NCBI GenBank assembly: GCA_006538405.1
Contig: BJKQ01000007.1
Coordinates: forward strand, 1,116,001 to 1,180,000
Length of the DNA stretch: 64,000 nucleotides
Source: Hansfordia pulvinata
Taxonomy: Eukaryota > Ascomycota > Sordariomycetes > Xylariales
Reading direction: 5' to 3'
The first letter of the stretch is position 1. Every line of letters starts with the position of its first letter. A program made the translations under genes and the position numbers. The notes under the pieces were generated by a model. The model had not been told where the DNA came from. It made no database searches and saw only the letters and a list, made by a program, of their open reading frames with translations. Of this stretch, positions 32,610-43,832 are shown one piece after another.

Positions 32610-34880
32610 GAGTCGCCCCCATCTGATCGGATCTGACCTGGTTGGTCTGGGCGCGAGTGGTCCGAGTCCTGCCGTGTCCCCGAGCTGCTCTGTTGGGAAG
32701 ACCTGGCCGATCAATGTTATTTCACGTAGAGTACCAGACAAGTCACGGTCATGGGAAAGGGGCATTATCCACTGCGTGATCCAGCTGACGACCAGAACGG
32801 GACGACCAGCTGCGCTGCTCCGTGGCGAAGAATCACACAAATCGGCGCATCTCTCTAGCCAAGTCGATAGTCTTTGGCAGAAAGTCGCGTCGCTTGTTAT
32901 GTAATTACGCGATTGGCTCTCTCAGGTTACCCCTCGGTTCTCAATCGCTCTTCGAAGAGGGAGATAGAGTTGAGTCACGACGTGGAGCTAGCTGGTTGCC
33001 CTGATAAGGCCACCTTTACTTGCCTACAGCCAGCAGTCAAGTTCTTATGTCCACGGCGTCATCTTTCCAGATTGCCACTGAGTCTACGCTCTGATAAGTA
33101 GGTAGGTACGCGTAGTCAAGACAGCCTACGTTGCGCCAACCGGGCATGATCCGGCTCTTCTCCAGACCCGGTTCAAAGGACAAAGCCAAGCCCGCCCCAC
33201 TGACCAAGCTCGGGTACTTGTACACATTGGCGCAGAGGGGCGACACAACGACAAGCGCCGACCCAGGTACCTACCTACCTACATAGGTACGGTAAGTGGT
33301 CATTGGATGTCAGCGGGGAAGGCATCTTTACGGAGTACTACGGAGTAACTCACGAGGCACCTCCATCCCCATCTTGTGATATCTAAGCCATTCATGAGTA
33401 CTCGTACTGGTCATGGGGATAGCTGAGGTAGTGCCAAAGATCCCATGGGCCCCCACCCCGGCCGACGTATAGTCCGGAATGGAGTCTGCCCTCTAAGCTC
33501 GGGTGGAATGGGAGAGGCAAAAAGGTTTGGAAACTCGTATCAAGCTGGCCACAAACCACCCTAACTTGAACGTGGGACCCCCACCATGCACCTAGTCGCC
33601 TTGATGCAGTTGGCCACAAGGAAGAGAGATCTGCCGCCCGGCCGGTCGGGCCTCCCTCCATTCCTTCCCTGCCACGCTGCGCGCGCGTCCCAAGGCTGAA
33701 GCTTCCAAGTCCATGTTCCTGGGGCGAGTGGTTGCCTGCGTGCCTGCCTGCAGATGTACGAGCGACTCGTCCGATTGGCCGAGCAGCCGAGCCAAAGTGG
33801 AAAGCACGTTGGACAACCTGAGGCCGTACTGTACGAGTACTAGGAGGTAGGCGCCTCGAGTACCTACCTTACCTTACGTACTAGGAGGTAGTTAGCTGGG
33901 GCTCGCTTCATGTGCTTCGCGATAGGCTCCCGGTTTCCGAGTGGCCAACTCACAGCTTCACTCACCTCACTCACTGTGTGTGGGCCCCGCCACTCGCACC
34001 GCACCCGCCCGGGGAGCCTGCTCATCGCCGAGCCATCCCCGTTCTTCTCAAATGGCATCGCCACCGTTGGGCCAGCCGAGAGTGGCTCGAGTGGTCAGTC
34101 CCTTGTCTTGCCAGCCAGCACGTGCCAACCAGCACAGCCTGTTGCTCAACCCAGACTTTGCCAAATCATCAATCATCATTAGTGGCGTCGTCGAAGGCCT
34201 TCAGTGGCTACCTCCCTGGCAGTCGTGAAGAAGAGGAGACTGGCCCCCGTCATTCAGTTTGGTTAGTGACCTACCTACAGACTACCAGGTAACAACGCTA
34301 TGACTTACCTACCTTACCTAGGTACCTAACTTGGTGACCACAAAGTTCCACGGGGCGGCATCACGATTCACGGGCTACCACCAGGAGACCGCGCCTGTCC
34401 ATCCAATCAGACATCATCGTCCCCCCTCTCCCTTCTGCCAGCTTTATCGACGTCGCCGCCACCGCCACCTCTCCGCACGCAGGTCCGGGATTCGGCTCCA
34501 CTTGGAAAGTCTTCGGTTTCCCACATCGCGTCGTGGCAACAAGCAAGGTCGCCGACGGGAGGAGAACCCCATGTGGAAACACCACCAGCCATACCACCAA
34601 TTTCCTTTCGCTTAGTTGGTGGCTACAGCCCGTCTCTGTCACTATCTCTGCCTGCCTTGCCCTCTCTCGGCAGACGGCGCGCACGAGCCGTCCGCCGATC
34701 AGGTCACAAGAGCACCAGCTCTGCTTTACGACGGCAATGTTCATCCGTCTATTGGGGCCGTCGGAGGGGGAGGGAGGGGCGGCTTGTGGAAAATCGGCAA
34801 TCATTGCGTGATGCCCGACCCCCGAGGCGGCCGATCGCAACAGCACAGATCCCAGTCCATATGCTGGCTTCTTCTTCTTC

Positions 34881-34886
34881 TATAAA
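34881..34886 (+). promoter_or_regulatory. TATA box of the secreted-protein gene
   Basis: TATAAA 195 bp upstream of the ATG at 35081, next to a CTT-rich pyrimidine stretch typical of fungal core promoters. Confidence 0.5.
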
Positions 34887-35039
34887 CGACGACCCTCTCC
34901 CGTCATGTCTCCGTGCATGTTTTGTGATACTCTATGGCCTCGGTGACCGAGAACACCGTCGACACCAAACAACACTCATCACCATCACCTTCTTATTCCC
35001 AACGGCAGAAGCTGCCTCCCCTAAAAAACTAGAGATATC

Positions 35040-35071
35040 GTTCTTTTTTTTTCCAAAAAAAGAAAAAGAAC
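35040..35071 (+). promoter_or_regulatory. Hairpin in the 5' leader, 9 nt before the start codon
   Basis: Bases 35040-35052 can pair with 35059-35071 (13 pairs, one G-T wobble) around a 6-nt loop. The stem is mostly A-T, closed at its base by GTTC/GAAC. It ends nine bases before the ATG of the secreted-protein gene, so it would lie in that mRNA's leader. A regulatory effect is inference. Confidence 0.55.
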
Positions 35072-35080
35072 TAGTGAACC

Positions 35081-35788
35081 ATGCACCTCCTACGCCTCCT
35101 CGCGCTCTACCCCTTGCTGGGCGCCTTGGCCATGCCGGGGCTCCTGACCGGCGACGACGATGCCAACGACGACGCAAAGGGCGCAGAGCTGGACGAGATG
35201 AACGACAACCCCAGCTGCCCCTGGGTCAGCAACGCCCAGGAGCTCTACGCCGACTACCAGGAACATGACATGCGGCGCAGTCTCCATCTCGGCAACCTCG
35301 ACGGGGACGATGACGATGACGAAAATGAAAATGAAAATGAAAACGCGCTCCTGGAGTCGAGAGGCAGGGATTCATACCGAAGCGGCGGCCGGCACAGGGA
35401 CAGCGGTCGCTACAGGGACAGCGGCCGGCGCCGCCCAGCCGAGCAGGTGGTGGTCAGGGACCGCGGCAGCCGGTGCCGCGTCAACGGTAGAGAACTGGAG
35501 AGAACCTACGATAAGGCGCGTCACAGGTCCGTCAGAAAATCGGATGCCGACCGCTTCCTGGACCAGCTCGACCGCCTCTTCGACGCCACTGGCGACGTCA
35601 TCATTGAAGTCATCAAGGGCCTGCACAAGGACCTGCGTGACTTCGCCAAGCTCGTTACCCGCGTCGACAAGGCCAAGTTCATCCAGATCGTCATGGGCCT
35701 CGCCGAGCTTACCGGCAGAGCCGGGAATCCCAAGCTGCAATATCTGGGTCTGGTGTACCAGGGCCTATCGGTCATTGCCAAATTCTAA
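35081..35788 (+). CDS. Predicted small secreted protein
   Basis: Single-exon gene for a 235-aa protein that I do not recognise. Residues 1-20 form a clear signal peptide (MHLLRLLALYPLLGALA, then MPG). The mature part starts acidic (GDDDANDDAK), has a Asp/Glu/Asn repeat (DDDDDENENENEN), then an Arg/Ser/Asp-rich repeat with units like RDSGR, and ends in an amphipathic helical region (FLDQLDRLFDATGDVIIEVI). It has only two cysteines in the mature part (in PSCPW and SRCRV), so at most one disulfide. Short repeats, secretion signal and lack of recognisable homologue make it an effector-like candidate; this is inference. The leader has a TATA box and a hairpin. Confidence 0.75.
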   Translation: MHLLRLLALYPLLGALAMPGLLTGDDDANDDAKGAELDEMNDNPSCPWVSNAQELYADYQEHDMRRSLHLGNLDGDDDDDENENENENALLESRGRDSYRSGGRHRDSGRYRDSGRRRPAEQVVVRDRGSRCRVNGRELERTYDKARHRSVRKSDADRFLDQLDRLFDATGDVIIEVIKGLHKDLRDFAKLVTRVDKAKFIQIVMGLAELTGRAGNPKLQYLGLVYQGLSVIAKF

Positions 35789-36141
35789 CAACCTGCCACC
35801 AATGCGAGCGTGGAGTGTACAAGATGCTACACGCCCAATTGGGGCCATGCTTACACAGGCATCAATGCGCTCGATACCAATGCATGTATATATTTATTAA
35901 TTCACGAATATAGAACACACTAGCCTGAAGATGCCTGTGCATTTCTGCTGCAATTGTAGGCTCCGACCTGGAAGAGGAAAGTTTCATGACGAATCGACAC
36001 GCTCGACTGGGTGATATGTATCCGAAAAGACGTATCCTTTCACTCCTCTGTGAATCTCGACTCGGGCGTTCGCCTCTGCTGTTTCCCTTGAAAGAACGCA
36101 CGCCGGAACACGGCCTGCTGGAACACGCCTGTTCGCCACAA
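35789..36141. other. Convergent intergenic region
   Basis: 3' ends of the secreted-protein gene (plus) and the cotransporter gene (minus). Nothing else is seen. Confidence 0.65.
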
Positions 36142-39100
36142 TCACAGCCCAACGGTGACCGTCATATTGTTGCTGAGCACAAGCAGCGTCGGAGGCAGCT
36201 CATGACATAGAACCTCGACGTCGGACAGATAGCGCAAGCTGGCATCCTCGTCCGCGCAGGTGCCTTCTTCGGGTATCGGGAGCGTGGTCAACAGGACAGC
36301 CGTTTCGCCGCTGTGCTGGCGCATCAGCTCGTTCAGGATCAGGTGTTGCGCCCGGCTCGGTAGGTCGTTGAATGACAGCGGCATGCTTTGTGTGGAGTAG
36401 CTCGAGCCCGCGTCTCCTTCCTCGGCTTGGCCGTGCGCTGCCGACCGATAATGTGACTCCTGCAGCTCCGGAATGTCCAGGTGCGCGTCGGCGTTCGGGT
36501 TGAGGAAAGGTGGCGGCCGGCCTTCTTTTCCAGACGCAAATGAACTCTTGCGGGAGCGCATCGGCGTCCCTGGAGTCGCCGGTGTCGTGGGCATGAGGCG
36601 TGGCTCCGGTTCGGCAAACATCAGACGCGGCGCCCCGCCCGTGTCATCATTCTCTACCTTCATTTCGGGTACTGGCCGGCTCGAAAACCTCCCCATCGAC
36701 GAGTTCCGAGACAGCGGAGGTCGCTCAAGCTTGGGGGCCGTCACTCTCTCAGGCTGAGAGAAGGTAATGGTTCTGCTCATTGTTTCTTCTCCCAAGCCTC
36801 TGTAGTCGGAAACGAGCTCTCCGCCCAGGCCACTTGCAGATGGGGCCCCAGACATGGGTGGTTGAGCTTGTGGTTGCCTGGATGGGTGATTTGTTGTCTC
36901 TTCCACTGTGGGACCTGTCGATGATGTGTGTAACAAGGGGCTCCTCTCTGTTTTCTTGCCACGCTCAAGCCCTCGCTCCTCTTGTGGCCGTGTGACTGTA
37001 GACTGTCGCGGAGTCAGGATAGCTCCGTATCCTGTCCCACTGACACTGGCGGAGTCGTGGGGGACGGTGGACTCTGCGGGGGCAGTATTACTCGGGTAAT
37101 GTTGGCCAAACATACTCGGGCTTCGCTGCCGACCTGTCAAGCTCATCAGACGATGCTTCCGTGGTGATCCTTGAAGCTGAGAGAGCTCTGGCACGGGATC
37201 AACAGGGTCGTTGAAATCGGCGACTTCTGAGGCATCGGGCTCGCCCTCGTCATCGCTGGAGGACTCATAAGCCCCCTCCATAGGCGCATGTTCGAAGGCG
37301 TTGGGATTCAGATGATGGGTGCGAATGCCGAAGTTGACGCCCAATTTCGAAATGGCAGAGACTGTTGACTTCTTGGGAATCTCATCAAAGTTGAGCTGCT
37401 TCCGAGGGCTGTCCCCTCCGTCTTGAGGCAGCGAGTTTCGACGCCGAGCACCATCCAGTATTTCTTCCAACGAAGTCAGTTCTTCTGTGCGCGGTACTTC
37501 TGCCGGCGCGTTGCTCCTGAGACGTTTTAGCTCATGCCACCATTCTTCTTCACGCAGAAGCTCGTCGACCATGACCGCGGCCTCGGAGTTCTTCACGTCA
37601 CCATTGATAATCTTCTCATAGCTTTCCAATTGACCCGACGCGAGCCAGAACACAACGACACGCGCGTCGATCCGCAGCTTCTCCAGAAGCTCTTGCACTC
37701 TCGCGCGCTCGTCTTCAACCTCACATTCGTACTCGACAAACACGAGAACTCTGAGCTGAAAATCTTTCTTCCACGTGGGCACGCTCAACAGTATGTACCC
37801 AAGCTGCAATATCAGTGTGTCTGGGTGATGGTCAGCGTGCGCAAGCTCAGGGGCGAGCTGAACATTAGGACAATGGAGGGGCTGCGCAGCACTCACATGT
37901 GTCGAAGTTGCTTGTCAAGATGTTCTTATCCCCGGCCATGATCTCGGCCGACATCTGAATTGGCCAAAGATCGATGAACTTCTTCGCATTATCGCCCCTG
38001 TGGCGCGGCGATTCCAGGCTTTGAAAGCCTTTTCCAATCGCAACGTTTAGGCGGTGTCGTAATGTCAAATCCTCCAGTATGGTGAGGTAACTTTTGACCG
38101 ACATGGAGCCTTCTGTTCGCATCGTATCCGTTGGGAGGAACCCTTCGAGCAATCGTGTTGTGGTGTCCCCTCTGCGCCGCCGAGGCAGCCTATCCCCTGT
38201 TCTCGATAGCAATTTGGACTTGGTTGGCGATGATGGCATCTCGGGAACCTTTCTTCGCATAGAACCTGTTGCCCTCAGTTCTTCCAAGTTGTAAAATCCG
38301 ATGACGGCAATGTTGGGCCGCATGCCGCCCAATCCGGCGGAGAGAATCAAGTTTCGTATGCCCCATTCGATGCTGGGGGACATTGTCAATTGGACGAAAG
38401 CCTTAATCCTCGAGTATTCGGCAATGTACTTGTACCAAGCAGACTGTTGCAGCTTGGCTTCGTGGATGCCCGTGTTAAAGTCATCGGTCACAATGACATG
38501 CCCGAGGATGTATAGGGAGCCCTTCTTCAATGAATTGCAGAATTGTATCAATCGAGTATGGTGGCGTGGGTCGTTGATTAGAAGAATGATTTGCGGTCTC
38601 CAAAACTTGATGTGCTCCGGCTTCAATCGTAGCAGATACTTTCGCACCTGATGGTAGATAAGGTTCTGCGAAACGTCACCCCAATGTTTGGGCGGGCTGA
38701 GGTAGTGGATCAGTAGAAATATGAATATCATGGCGCAGATTGCCGATGCTGAATATGCCTCGTCAATGAAAAACATTGCGGCTGCTGAGAAAACACTCCC
38801 GGAAAATGCGGTTTGCCAATTGAAAAACTTGAAGGCCGGTCGGAAATTAGGCGCAGAACCGATCTTGAGCAAGAAGCATGCAAGATTCATTACAAAGAAG
38901 GTCATCTGGAGAAACAGTCAGATTGGGCTCTTGCAGGCAGCACGAGAAAACTTACCTGGTAGCCCATCGAGATCAAAGTGGCGATTTGATTCAAATCAGC
39001 AAAAAAGGCAAGCTGCGCGATACCCCAGGTCAAGAATATGGCGAACAGAGGCTCGTCACCCGCAGCCGTTCCTTTTCCAAACACTGAACATCCAGGTAGA

Positions 39101-40185
39101 ATCTTGTCACGGCCTAGAGCCTGAAGCAACTTTGCCGCACCAACGATACCCATCAGGGCAGAAAAGAAGGTGGTGGCACATTCCCCAGCGAGGACCATCG
39201 GTGGCCAGATGTTCGTTGTGTAGATGATGTTGGTGTCCTCCAGAAACGAGTCGTGGGTGATGGTTGACGCCATCGATATGATCACTAACGCATAGAGAAC
39301 AAATGTCGACAGCATAGCCCAAAGAGTCCCTTTCGGAATGGCTTTGCTCGGGTTTCTCAGGTCTCCAGACATGGAGGCGCCAGCAAAGATCCCTGATGTA
39401 GCTGGAAATAGCACCCCGAATAATTCTCGGAAAGTCTTCATGCCGCGGAATGCATGACGCGATTGATGAGGATACAAGTTGGACAGCAATGTCTCCAGCC
39501 TGGGTCCGGTAAACTGTACACCAAGCTGGTTATCCTCAAAAGGGGCGCGAACCAAAGCGGAAAATGGAATGCTCAGGGTGGCAATGACAAGAATGACGAC
39601 GAGGGCGCTGCTGGCTCGTGTGAAGATGGCGCTCCCTGCTACACACATGGCGGCACAAACGAGGAGGGCGCATGATTCTATAATGTATCCTTCCCAGTAC
39701 CCATGGGGTATAAGGCCAGGAAGGTTCAGTTTGAGGCAGTCAATGAGGCCCACTATGTTGAGCGACGTGTTCAACACCTGTGAAAGATAGAACAAAACGC
39801 CAATGGAGCCACCAAATTCCGGGCCCAAAGACCTTGATATCAAGTAATAAGCACCGCCGCCTTTGACTTCGCCATTCGAAGCGATGGCGGACAGCGAAAG
39901 CGTGGTTGTGAGGTCCACGAGATAGGCGACGATCAAGAGTCCTGTCATCTGTCAGTAATTGGGCGAGCAGTGGGTTGTCAATAGCCAGGAGCCTATCTGA
40001 CCTAATATTCCGAACAGCCCTATGCGTCCTAGAATGGATCCAAAACGAAGGAACATGAGAATGCTTAGGATATTGAGCAGAACTGGAATGTAGACGCCAG
40101 ACAGCCATCCCAGCTTCGTTTTCTTCGAGGGCGAATTCGGCGCCCGGCCGCCGGTGTCGTTGGTGGGGTCATTGTCTCCAGTCAT
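36142..40185 (-). CDS. Cation-chloride cotransporter, SLC12 family (Vhc1-type)
   Basis: Homologue of yeast Vhc1, a K+/Cl- cotransporter of the vacuolar membrane. Exons in minus order: 40185-40002, 39941-38956, 38905-37897, 37820-36142; introns of 60, 50 and 76 nt; 1285 aa. All joins keep frame and family sequence: FGILG/LLIVAYL, MGYQ/MTFFVMN, NFDT/YTLILQLGYIL. Twelve membrane segments are expected between residues about 40 and 520. The signature GEVKGGGAYYLISRSLGPEFGG is at about 84-105, and FAGASMSGDLRNPS, typical of this family, is in the second exon. The large cytoplasmic C-terminal domain includes HVIVTDDF and RPNIAVIGFYN, then a fungal Ser/Pro-rich insert, and ends with LPPTLLVLSNNMTVTVGL. 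I chose the first in-frame ATG (40185). Confidence 0.95.
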
Positions 40186-43100
40186 TCTCCTGAACAGTGG
40201 GCAATACCGAGCCAGAAATTGCTGCGGCGCTCGCACAATCGCCAGCGGTGGACTGTGACTGTCGGGCAAGCGGGCGCAAAGCTCTTTTCAATGCCCATGC
40301 TCAGGTATAGGTGAAGTTGGTGTGGGCGGCATCGGTTGGCTCGGTTCCTCGTCGAAAGCTCGGGTTCATGTGCGCATGTGGGGTAGTCAATGGCTTGGAC
40401 GCAGATGCCGGAGTCGATGGCTTGCACGCATGGTCCGGTGTCAAGGGCCAGGCGTGTTGGCAAAGCTCAAGCTGTCGTCCCGAGTGCTTGCAGCTCAGAA
40501 ACAGTGACGAATGTTGCAGCTTTGTGGGTTGTTGAAGGCAGAAAAGGAGAGGGGCTGAGGGGCATGGAGGTGGCACGTTGTACAAACGACAACGACGTCA
40601 CTCCGGTACACAAGCATGCGAGAAGGCGAGGAGTGCAAAAGCCCATACGTCTGCGCAGAGAGCCACAAGACGGGAAGCCGTTCCGATAGGTGCGAGGTTG
40701 AGACAGACAGGCTAGCCCAGTAAAGGATGCAAAGGCGCCATCTTCCTTTGTTTTAACGGCGGGCAACCGGTCGGGCCATGGACGGACCTAGGTCGGATCT
40801 TGTAGCTCGCAGGGGTATGGGCTCGAAGTAGGCACGGATAGGCAGTTGAGGTGGCTCTGAACGTGGGACGCCGACTATTGATGAGAGAGTCCTGTGTGTT
40901 GTGTTCTGCGCTGATTTCGTCGCAACCGTGCTGGGTGCATGCTCGGTAACCCCGCGGGGACGGAGGGGCAGGTGAAGCTGTATCGGTCGACCCGCGCCAT
41001 GCACGGCATCGGACTAGCAGGACACGGGGTGCGGATGACCACTGTGAGCGAGGGTGTTGGCAGGGGGAGCATGGAAGCACATGTCGAGATGTGGACCAGG
41101 GGGGCCCGGATAGCTGCGAGCGAGCGAGCGATGGGCCAAAGACCAACGACTTTGTGGCCCGCACTCGCCCGGCACGAGCACTCGTAGTCGAACGGGGAGG
41201 CGCATGAACTGCGGCGACGTGGATGGATGCACTTGAGCTGAGGGAGGGGACAAGAGATGCAACGGCGCAGTGGAGAGACGCTTTCATGCCCCAGTGCAGC
41301 AGCGCTCTCGAGTCATGGAGGGTCGGGTCTAAACATGCGTGGTGGGGGGACGAAGCCCACTCTTGGGCTACGAGAGGTACCTGGGCACCCGTACCTCCAG
41401 ATTTGCGGACCGCCTCGGATGTACCTTAGGTACCTGAGGTAAGGTACTCGTACGAGTACGGCTCTTGACCGCCGAGAGTACATCGGGGCAAAGTCCGCCT
41501 CGCCCCGTGAAGTCGACTCAGGATGGGCTGGGGGCAACGACGTCATTCCGGATCTGGCGTGGACTTGAAGCAACACTGGACCCGCGTACGAGTACTTGAC
41601 TGGGCGTGACGGGTACTCTGAATACGAGTGTTCTCTAGCACGCCTCAGTTCTGCTCTTAGCGCTACCCGCGACTAAGTTATCCGTAGTTCGCTGACTAGC
41701 AGCCATCGCCGGTGCCATCTGAGCCACTGACAGAGCACGGAATTCTCGAGATACATGGCAATGTGATGGTCGCCGGTCACAATCACCTGTCTCGTGATGG
41801 ATGTCCAGCCACGAGAAGAGGAGCCATTCAAAGAGGGAGAGAGTAAACCCTGGTACGCCATACCGTATGGACCTGCGGCCATGGGGGGGACAAATAAGCA
41901 AACCCAACCCCGCCCCCTCTGACTGATTTCCAAGATAACGGAGTGACGACCATCGCGTCGGACGCATTGACGAGACGAAGCTCTCACGAGTAGGATGTCA
42001 GGTATTTGCTATCCACCCGTTCTGATCTGGGCCTTGCCGAACACAATCTGGAGATGCGGGTAGACAACCTGCCCCGACGTCGTCTTCTCGAAGACGTTGC
42101 AATTTCCGCCCATGGGTTGAAGCCCAGATGAAGTGGGCTTTTCACTCAGCCGCTATGGTATAAGTTCATGGACATGGAGTTATTATCAATAGGATCTATC
42201 ATATATGAAGAGGAAGCAACAAGTGAGGCGGCATCGACTGGGCTGAACCCGGCAGACCACCGTTCGGAGTGTGATGAGCCAGTGCTCCGTTCAAAAGGGC
42301 CCGCAATGCTGTGAGCAGCTGGAGACCGCAATCGGCACCCATGGATGAAGGCCCCATTGGACGCGGCGCCCAAGCCTTGGCGAACGCGATAAGCAGCCAC
42401 GCAGCCCGTGTGTACGAGCGCCCGCCGTACCCCTACAGAGCTCCGGGCCACCCGTGGCCTTTTCGAGTGCGGAATACAGTGAGCAGACAGACGGCTGCCA
42501 CCATGGATGGCTTCAACTGCAAACCCAGGGCGCCTGGAGAAGATGCAAATTCGACCTTCTCTGGATGAACGGGTCAGGGGCAGGCATCATTCAGCCTTTG
42601 CAGTCATCTGGACGAACAGAGAGTACGTTGAAAGGCGCGATAACATCAGCTGGCCTGAAGCCGCCCGGCGAGTGTCCACCTGGTGCCTACTCGTAAGCCC
42701 GTGGAACGTGCCGACTGATAAGCCATGTGGCATGGGGATCACGAGACCAGAACTCCAGGCTTCACCCGCCTTCTTATCTCTCTCTAACGGCAAGAGGCCC
42801 TAATAACCAACAATCAATAACTAGTGCAGCCGCCTTGGATTGCGTGGCCTGGCTGTTCTTTTGCAGCTCCCGAATGACTGTGATGCTTTCCTTTCATTTT
42901 ACTCTTTCCCGCAGGACGGTTTGGTGACCTACTACCTACGACCCAAACGATACCGGAGTGCGATGCTGTATGTACGAGTACCGTCTTGAGACACTCGCTC
43001 AGCCGCCACCAACCACCCCGAATCCAGCTCCTTCATCGCCAAAGCAGATCGCAGACAGCCCGGACGCAACCGCTCGCTCGCGGCCTCGCTTTTGGACATT

Positions 43101-43832
43101 GATCCCGAGAGAGACCACTGGTAAGCTTCGCTGCCATCCTCTCCAGCATCTTGTACCCGTATATCTCGTCTATCCTCCCGACCTCCGTGTATCTTATTAG
43201 GTACCTGAGGCGGCTCCGCACGAGCACCTGCCCGCGGTTTGGACAGTCACGGACAGACCCGCTACGAGTACACGCCCAGCCACAGCGCAGCGCAGCGCAG
43301 CGCAGCGCAGCGCAGCGCAGCGCAGCGCAGCGCAGCGCAGAGCAGCTGGAGGAACGGCCGGGCGGTCACAGGTACCTGACCTGACCACCTCACAGTCACC
43401 CGCCGCACCCGCCCGCCGACCTTCCTTGTCTTGTGCGGATATTTGCGGATACGCCCACCTTGATTCGGTCGAAGTCTCGGATTCCAGCTCCCACGCACGT
43501 CACAACCTCAACCTCGCAACCCGCGTTCACGTTTCGGTGCAAATTTCTTCGCTGCCCAGCTCGGAGTCCCTTGCTTGCCTCGGCCTCGTCGACCGCCAAT
43601 TGCACACACTCAGCCGTGCCTCGCTCATTGCCCGACGCGGACACTGCGCAGACCCAGCATCGCCTGCGCATCTGGTTTCCTACGGGTTCGTGAATTCGCC
43701 TCCGTGCCCATTCAATCCGACCGATCGAGCACGCGTACGGTACATGGCAGTCTTCCAACAACGCTCCATCACCCCCTCGTCGTGAACGAAGCGAATCGAC
43801 TCGACCTGAATTGCCTCGACGCCTCGAGCACG
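40186..43832. other. 3.6-kb divergent intergenic region, cotransporter / amino acid transporter
   Basis: No supportable gene. It is the shared upstream region of two divergent transporters. Several clusters of TACGAGTA and GGTACCT words occur (41.4-41.6 kb, 42.7-43.3 kb), and a CAGCG repeat lies at 43283-43341. Frames of up to 190 residues near 40.7-41.3 kb have no recognisable content. Confidence 0.6.
43283..43341 (+). repeat. CAGCG pentanucleotide microsatellite, about 11.6 units
   Basis: Perfect tandem CAGCG units about 490-550 bp upstream of the amino acid transporter start, in what is probably its promoter or leader. A pentanucleotide array is expected to vary in length between strains. 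Confidence 0.93.

Larger units (their letters stand above)
31662..35080. other. 3.4-kb gene-poor region
   Basis: No supportable gene. It contains a CAG repeat (32576-32609), dense TACCTACC and TACGAGTA words (33.3-33.9 kb and 34.3 kb), and the promoter and leader of the secreted-protein gene at its right end. The open frame across the CAG repeat (about 32392-32904) is Ala-rich and featureless. Confidence 0.6.

Noticed and set aside
18983..42131. Shared 16-mer (ATGGGTTGAAGCCCAG) near 18985 and 42111, as a possible mobile-element trace
   Set aside because: One 16-nt match between two places in 64 kb is close to chance expectation, and similarity stops at its ends.
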